Source: Vibrio diabolicus
GTDB lineage: Bacteria > Pseudomonadota > Gammaproteobacteria > Enterobacterales > Vibrionaceae
Reading direction: 5' to 3'
DNA length: 64,000 bases
Assembly: GCA_001048675.1 (NCBI GenBank)
Contig: CCKK01000002.1
Span: 558,001 to 622,000, forward strand
Shown here piece after piece: positions 59,636-64,000 of the stretch (position 1 is its first letter; each line of letters opens with the position of its first letter). The notes below the pieces were generated by a model, which saw nothing but the letters and a program-made list of their open reading frames with translations, was not told where the DNA came from and did not search any database. The position numbers were made by a program, and so were the translations under genes.

Positions 59636-62002
59636 TTAATAAGATGTCCCTTGAACAGCAATTGAACCTACTATGGAACCATCGAAGCGGCTATCGTCAT
59701 TTGCGGATTGCCACCACAAATTCAGTTGTTCCTTACTCATTGGCTTACCAAATAAATAGCCTTGCATATAGTCACAGCGGTAGGACGATAACCATTCATG
59801 CATCACATTGTGCTCAATACCTTCTGCGGTGACCGTTTTATTTTGAGCGTGGCATAGATCGATGATGGGTTTGATCACATGACCGTTGTTGGTTTTCATC
59901 AATGTAACGAGGAACTCTCGGTCAAACTTGATTTTTTGAACTGGATATTGAACAAGTTGAGTCAGCGATGTATAGCCAGAGCCAAAGTCATCAATGGCGA
60001 GACGATAGCCACGCTTCGACAGCTCATCAAGTAACGCTGTACCTTGTTGTTCTGCGGCAAAGGTTTCTGTTATTTCTAACTCAATACATTCTGGCTTCAC
60101 GCCGTTTTTGCTTGCTTGGTCGTGAATATAATTCGCCATTTCGATGGAGTTAAGTTCTGCTGAAGAGAGGTTGATCGAAAGGACAATGTCTTTACCAAAA
60201 ATATTTCTTAATTGGTGATATTCCGCTGTCGCGTTGGCGAAAACCCAGCGATCAATTTTATCAAATAAGCCCGCCTGTTCCGCGATTGGGATAAACTCTT
60301 TTGGAGGTACGGGACCAATGCCTTCCGCTTCCCAGCGCAATAATACCTCTAGTCCTTCAATCTCGTTGTCCCGATTATTCATATAGGGTTGAAAAACGAG
60401 ATGGAACTCTTCTTCTACGTTGCTTTTTCTGAGCGCTCGCTCAAGCTGACTGCGTCTTTGAGACTCAACATTGAGAGCTGCTGAGTAATAAGCGTACTGG
60501 TTTTTCCCGGCTCGTTTGGCTTGATACATTGCCGCATCGGCACTGGAGAGTAATTTCGCGACGTCTGTACCGTCTTGAGGGTACTGAGCGATACCTACGC
60601 TCGCAGTCACGGGGAATGAATTACTCCAAGATGGACTGAGATTGCTAATCGGTTTTAGCAACTCTGAGGCCAGCAAGTCAGGTAGGCGTTGTGCATCCTG
60701 ATTTGAGCTCAATAAAATAGCAAATTCGTCACCAGACAATCTTGCTGCAAAACAGGGACTATCGTAGTCGTGCGAGAATTTTTGACAGACATTTTTGATG
60801 TGTGATGAAAACACCTTTAATAAGTTGTCTCCCAGTTCATGCCCGTATTTGTCATTAACGTACTTAAAGTTATCGAGATCGACATAAATGACCCACAAAT
60901 GCTGCGAAGGGGAGACGAGTTCACGAGTTGCAAGTTCATGGAAACGATGGCGATTAGCGAGTTGCGTTAGGTGATCCGTTTCAGCCAGGCGTTTTGTCTT
61001 CTTATATATGACGTTGAGCTCTTCATACATATCAAAAAAGCGTGAGGATAAGCGTCCTATTTCATCGTTTGTTTCTAGCTTTTCAATGTTGCCGCGTTGA
61101 TTTGTTTCCAGCTCTTGTAGCTGTTTATCGAGGCGAGAAACGGGGTGTAATACATAACGATACAAAACCAAAACAATTAAGGTGATGGTGCAAAACGCCG
61201 CCACACCAAAGGAAAGGGCCAGTTCTAGCCATACTTTATCGACTTTATTCCACATCAAATATTCAGCGGGGGAGAGTACCGCATAAAAGTGTGGCAATAG
61301 TTCAATCGTCTGAGCGAGAGGAATATCGAGATAAATAGGCTTGTCGGCAAAAGTTATCACGCTATGCGTGTCGAACTCGATTTCGTGCTTGATCTCATTG
61401 AAGGCTTCGAGCGATACCGATACCACCACGAAAAAGACATTTTGCGGATCAAAACTTAGAGGTTGTGTCCCTGTTCGTTTGTCGATCAGTTCGTATTGCA
61501 GAAGAATACTTTGCCCGCTGGAATTGTAAATAAAGCCAGTATGGTTAAACGCTTCTCTCGTACTAAAGCTTCGCGAGATGTAATCCAATACCTTAGGGTC
61601 GACTACACCTGAAGATTCGTAGTATTTATTTTCTGTGTAATAAAGAAGGTTTTGTTTCCCGTCGAGAATCGCCATGCTTGCATCGCCTGTATAGCCATGG
61701 CTTAACACATCTGCGGTTTCATCGAGTCGGTTAAATAACACGCGCTCACGATACGGATTGCTATGATTCACCAAGTAGTCTTGCAATACATCACTTTTGC
61801 TTAATGTGTATGCATAACTATTGAGGAATATGTTGGCTTGTCGGAACTGCCCTGCGAGCTTTTCCATTTGCAATTGGATATAGCTGTCTTCTCGCTTGAT
61901 GAGCGTTACTTTTTGAATGCTGTAAATAATATAACTTGATACTAGCGCGCTTAATAAGATCACTGGCGCGACAAGCAAGATGACTCGATTGCTTAACTTC
62001 AT
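59636..62002 (-). CDS. Membrane GGDEF-EAL protein
   Basis: 788 residues. TM1, a ~240-residue periplasmic sensor, TM2 (~265-288), HAMP-like linker, GGDEF with DLDNFKYVNDKYGHELGDN and SGDEF (active-like), then EAL with EGLEVLLRWEAEG (E retained, A replaced by V), LSINLSSAEL, LEITETFAAE, AIDDFGSGYTSL, KIKFDREFL and TAEGIE. Both c-di-GMP activities are plausible. Monocistronic, divergent from the ribose operon. Confidence 0.9.
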   Translation of the reverse strand: MKLSNRVILLVAPVILLSALVSSYIIYSIQKVTLIKREDSYIQLQMEKLAGQFRQANIFLNSYAYTLSKSDVLQDYLVNHSNPYRERVLFNRLDETADVLSHGYTGDASMAILDGKQNLLYYTENKYYESSGVVDPKVLDYISRSFSTREAFNHTGFIYNSSGQSILLQYELIDKRTGTQPLSFDPQNVFFVVVSVSLEAFNEIKHEIEFDTHSVITFADKPIYLDIPLAQTIELLPHFYAVLSPAEYLMWNKVDKVWLELALSFGVAAFCTITLIVLVLYRYVLHPVSRLDKQLQELETNQRGNIEKLETNDEIGRLSSRFFDMYEELNVIYKKTKRLAETDHLTQLANRHRFHELATRELVSPSQHLWVIYVDLDNFKYVNDKYGHELGDNLLKVFSSHIKNVCQKFSHDYDSPCFAARLSGDEFAILLSSNQDAQRLPDLLASELLKPISNLSPSWSNSFPVTASVGIAQYPQDGTDVAKLLSSADAAMYQAKRAGKNQYAYYSAALNVESQRRSQLERALRKSNVEEEFHLVFQPYMNNRDNEIEGLEVLLRWEAEGIGPVPPKEFIPIAEQAGLFDKIDRWVFANATAEYHQLRNIFGKDIVLSINLSSAELNSIEMANYIHDQASKNGVKPECIELEITETFAAEQQGTALLDELSKRGYRLAIDDFGSGYTSLTQLVQYPVQKIKFDREFLVTLMKTNNGHVIKPIIDLCHAQNKTVTAEGIEHNVMHEWLSSYRCDYMQGYLFGKPMSKEQLNLWWQSANDDSRFDGSIVGSIAVQGTSY

Positions 62003-62250
62003 TATGGCTTTTAGTTTCCGTTTGTGTCCCTACAAACGTCGCATACCATATAAGGTACTGAACGGATGATTGTTTTGCAAATTGTAACCAGATTGTAAGG
62101 TGAGCGTTCTCCAAAATCAGACAACCATCCAAGAACTGTGATGATGTGTAAGGTTTCCATCTCATTAACTAGAGTGTTTCTCAGTAATGGGACGTATCTC
62201 TTTTTCAACTGTCTTTAAAAACCTCACTTCAAGTGTCGATTAAACCAGCT

Positions 62251-62266
62251 ATCGAAACGTTTCGAT
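62251..62266. promoter_or_regulatory. LacI-family operator 1, probably RbsR
   Basis: Perfect 16-bp palindrome ATCGAAACGTTTCGAT. Its core equals that of operator 2; centre-to-centre distance 129 bp, which allows looping. Confidence 0.7.
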
Positions 62267-62378
62267 GACAAAGTGTGACTCATGTACCTTTTTACTATTC
62301 GATGACCCGTTAATTACGGATCATTCTCACACCTTATCGATCTCACTCTGGTCAAATTACCACAACGAATTATTATTT

Positions 62379-62396
62379 CATCGAAACGTTTCGATG
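62379..62396. promoter_or_regulatory. LacI-family operator 2, probably RbsR
   Basis: Perfect 18-bp palindrome CATCGAAACGTTTCGATG, 78 bp upstream of the rbsD start, in the expected promoter zone. The CG central step and CGAAACGTTTCG core are typical of RbsR/PurR-group sites. Confidence 0.75.
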
Positions 62397-62473
62397 AGTT
62401 TTCTGTTAATAACGAAAACACTTTAAAACAGGCGCTCATGGTTGTATGAACGTGTAACCGAAAGGTCGATGAG

Positions 62474-62950
62474 ATGAAAAAAAGTACCCTAATTAACTCA
62501 GATATTTCTTACTTAGTGGCGACGCTAGGCCACACCGATGAGATCACGATATGTGACGCTGGCCTGCCAATCCCTGAGCATGTACAGCGAATTGATTTGG
62601 CGCTAACGCATGGCGTACCAAGTTTTCTTGATACTGTTCGCGTGATTCTATCTGAGTCGCAAATCGAAGGGGTCATCATTGCGGAAGAGTTTTCTGATGT
62701 AAGCCCTGTTTTGCATCAAGCATTGCTTAACGAACTGAGCAAAGAGAGCGAAGAAACGGGTAAATCTATCGAGATCAGCTACGTGTCACATGAAGCATTT
62801 AAAGCACGCACGGCACAAAGCCGCGCTGTCGTTCGAACTGGCGAATGCTCGCCATACGCGAACGTTATCTTTCAAGCGGGCGTGGTTTTTAAGCCAGAGA
62901 TATTGAGGACAGATTATGACTCAAGCCATTCTACAACTGAGCGACATTGA
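62474..62950 (+). CDS. rbsD: D-ribose pyranase, C terminus probably altered by an indel
   Basis: Residues 1-139 fit RbsD exactly: [29 protein letters not shown] with catalytic His and Asp context, and the normal C-terminal [16 protein letters not shown]. RbsD normally stops there. Here the frame runs on for 19 residues and overlaps rbsA. One extra T in the T5 run (62886-62890) would create TAA at once and restore the usual non-overlapping spacing to rbsA. Interconverts beta-ribopyranose and ribofuranose. Confidence 0.9.
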   Translation: MKKSTLINSDISYLVATLGHTDEITICDAGLPIPEHVQRIDLALTHGVPSFLDTVRVILSESQIEGVIIAEEFSDVSPVLHQALLNELSKESEETGKSIEISYVSHEAFKARTAQSRAVVRTGECSPYANVIFQAGVVFKPEILRTDYDSSHSTTERH

Positions 62951-64000
62951 GAAAGCGTTCCCGGGCGTAAAAGCACTGGACAAAGCGAGCCTGAATGTTT
63001 ACCCAGGCCGTGTCATGGCGCTCATGGGAGAAAATGGAGCAGGCAAGTCAACATTGATGAAGGTGCTGACTGGCATCTATCACATGGATGCGGGTAGCAT
63101 CCAATATCAAGGCCAACCTGCCGCGTTTAAAGGGCCGCGTGACTCTCAGGAAGCGGGCATCAGCATCATTCACCAAGAATTGAACTTGATCCCTGAACTG
63201 ACGATTGCTGAAAACATCTATCTAGGTCGTGAATTTACCGGCACGATGGGGCGTATTCAGTGGGGCAAGATGTATGAAGAAGCAGACAAGTTGCTTCAAC
63301 GCCTTAACGTAAAGCACTCATCGAAAACGTTGCTTGGTGATTTGAGCCTAGGTGAACAGCAAATGGTGGAGATCGCGAAAGCGCTTTCGTTTGAATCGAA
63401 AGTCATCATTATGGATGAGCCAACTGACGCGCTGACTGATACCGAGACGGAGTCACTATTTAAAGTGATCAACGAGCTTCGAGAGCAGGGCTGCGGCATC
63501 GTTTACATCTCACACCGTCTTAAAGAAATCTTTGAAATCTGTGACGACATTACGGTGCTTCGTGACGGTAAATTTATCGGTGAGTGCAAGGTGTCCGACA
63601 CTGATGAAGACGGCCTGATCGAAATGATGGTTGGTCGTAAGTTAGAAGAGCAATACCCACGTATTGATGTGCGACATGGCGAAACTTGCCTTGAAGTGAT
63701 TGGCCTGACTGGCTCTGGCGTTCACGATGTGAGCTTCACGCTGAAACGCGGTGAAATTTTGGGTATTTCTGGTTTGATGGGGGCAGGCCGCACCGAACTG
63801 ATGAAAGTAATTTATGGCGCGTTGCCAAGTGAACATGGTGTTATCAACCTCGATAACAAAACCATTAACCCGGTTAGCCCACAAGATGGCTTAGCAAATG
63901 GCATCGCTTATATCTCTGAAGACCGCAAAGGCGATGGCTTGGTGTTAGGTCTCTCGGTTAAGGAGAATATGTCACTTTGTTCTCTCAATCATTTGACTAA
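62916..64000 (+). CDS. rbsA: Ribose ABC transporter ATP-binding protein, partial
   Basis: Starts at ATG 62916 behind TTGAGGACAGATT; 361 residues present of ~500, the rest beyond the right edge. First ABC half: Walker [14 protein letters not shown]-loop [11 protein letters not shown], signature [15 protein letters not shown], Walker [12 protein letters not shown]. The second half begins ([23 protein letters not shown]). Sugar ABC importer of the tandem-ATPase class. Operon with rbsD. Confidence 0.95.
   Translation, partial: MTQAILQLSDIEKAFPGVKALDKASLNVYPGRVMALMGENGAGKSTLMKVLTGIYHMDAGSIQYQGQPAAFKGPRDSQEAGISIIHQELNLIPELTIAENIYLGREFTGTMGRIQWGKMYEEADKLLQRLNVKHSSKTLLGDLSLGEQQMVEIAKALSFESKVIIMDEPTDALTDTETESLFKVINELREQGCGIVYISHRLKEIFEICDDITVLRDGKFIGECKVSDTDEDGLIEMMVGRKLEEQYPRIDVRHGETCLEVIGLTGSGVHDVSFTLKRGEILGISGLMGAGRTELMKVIYGALPSEHGVINLDNKTINPVSPQDGLANGIAYISEDRKGDGLVLGLSVKENMSLCSLNHLT

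Larger units (their letters stand above)
62003..62473 (+). other. Intergenic region with ribose-operon control sites, ~470 bp
   Basis: Holds the promoters of the minus-strand GGDEF-EAL gene and the plus-strand rbs operon and two identical LacI-type operators (listed separately). No ORF other than shadow frames. Confidence 0.6.

Overview
The window looks like the second chromosome of a Vibrio of the Harveyi clade (V. parahaemolyticus / V. alginolyticus type). This is inferred from gene content and order: betIBA-choXWV, a liu/ivd branched-chain catabolic locus, an FRase I-type flavin reductase, an integron-cassette-like remnant, a start-of-rbs block, and many c-di-GMP and hybrid-kinase genes. 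I ran no database search. There is no rRNA, CRISPR array, prophage or intact insertion sequence. One tRNA gene (Gly, anticodon TCC) is present.

Layout. (1) 1-3811: acetoin/butanediol operon on the minus strand (acetolactate decarboxylase, acetolactate synthase, acetoin reductase) with a divergent LysR regulator. (2) 3941-5766: a HAD phosphatase, then a broken small ORF followed by an attC-like site and a PhzF-family gene, resembling integron cassettes. (3) 5837-9957: cyanide-insensitive type bd oxidase (cydAB-like plus a DUF2474 peptide) with a divergent MocR-type regulator. (4) 9967-14688: sugar O-acetyltransferase, a DUF1840 protein, and a PhnD-like binding protein in an operon with a hybrid histidine kinase. 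(5) 14776-29764: leucine degradation (liuRABCDE, minus) and valine/isoleucine degradation (ivdABCDEFG-like, plus), divergent around probable LiuR sites. (6) 30194-32242: a TPR-GGDEF cyclase. (7) 32766-39820: glycine betaine synthesis from choline with its ABC transporter; a 162-bp imperfect palindrome sits between betB and betA. (8) 39924-46963: flavin reductase, globin, slipin/NfeD pair, a CHASE4-PAS-GGDEF-EAL protein and an unknown ORF. (9) 47084-52407: a MauG-like dihaem cytochrome overlapping a hybrid kinase, OsmC, and glutamate dehydrogenase. (10) 52710-58792: DUF2804 protein, fatty-acid hydroxylase family membrane protein, tRNA-Gly, a lipoprotein, DedA, small secreted proteins and an L,D-transpeptidase. 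(11) 59636-64000: a GGDEF-EAL protein and the start of the ribose operon (rbsD, rbsA) behind two identical LacI-type operators.

A recurring oddity is that at least seven otherwise intact genes are split by a one-base frameshift, nearly always one surplus base in or beside a short homopolymer. The rbsD C terminus may be another such case, in the opposite direction. That density looks more like consensus sequencing error than biological decay, so the split genes are annotated as single loci with the break stated.
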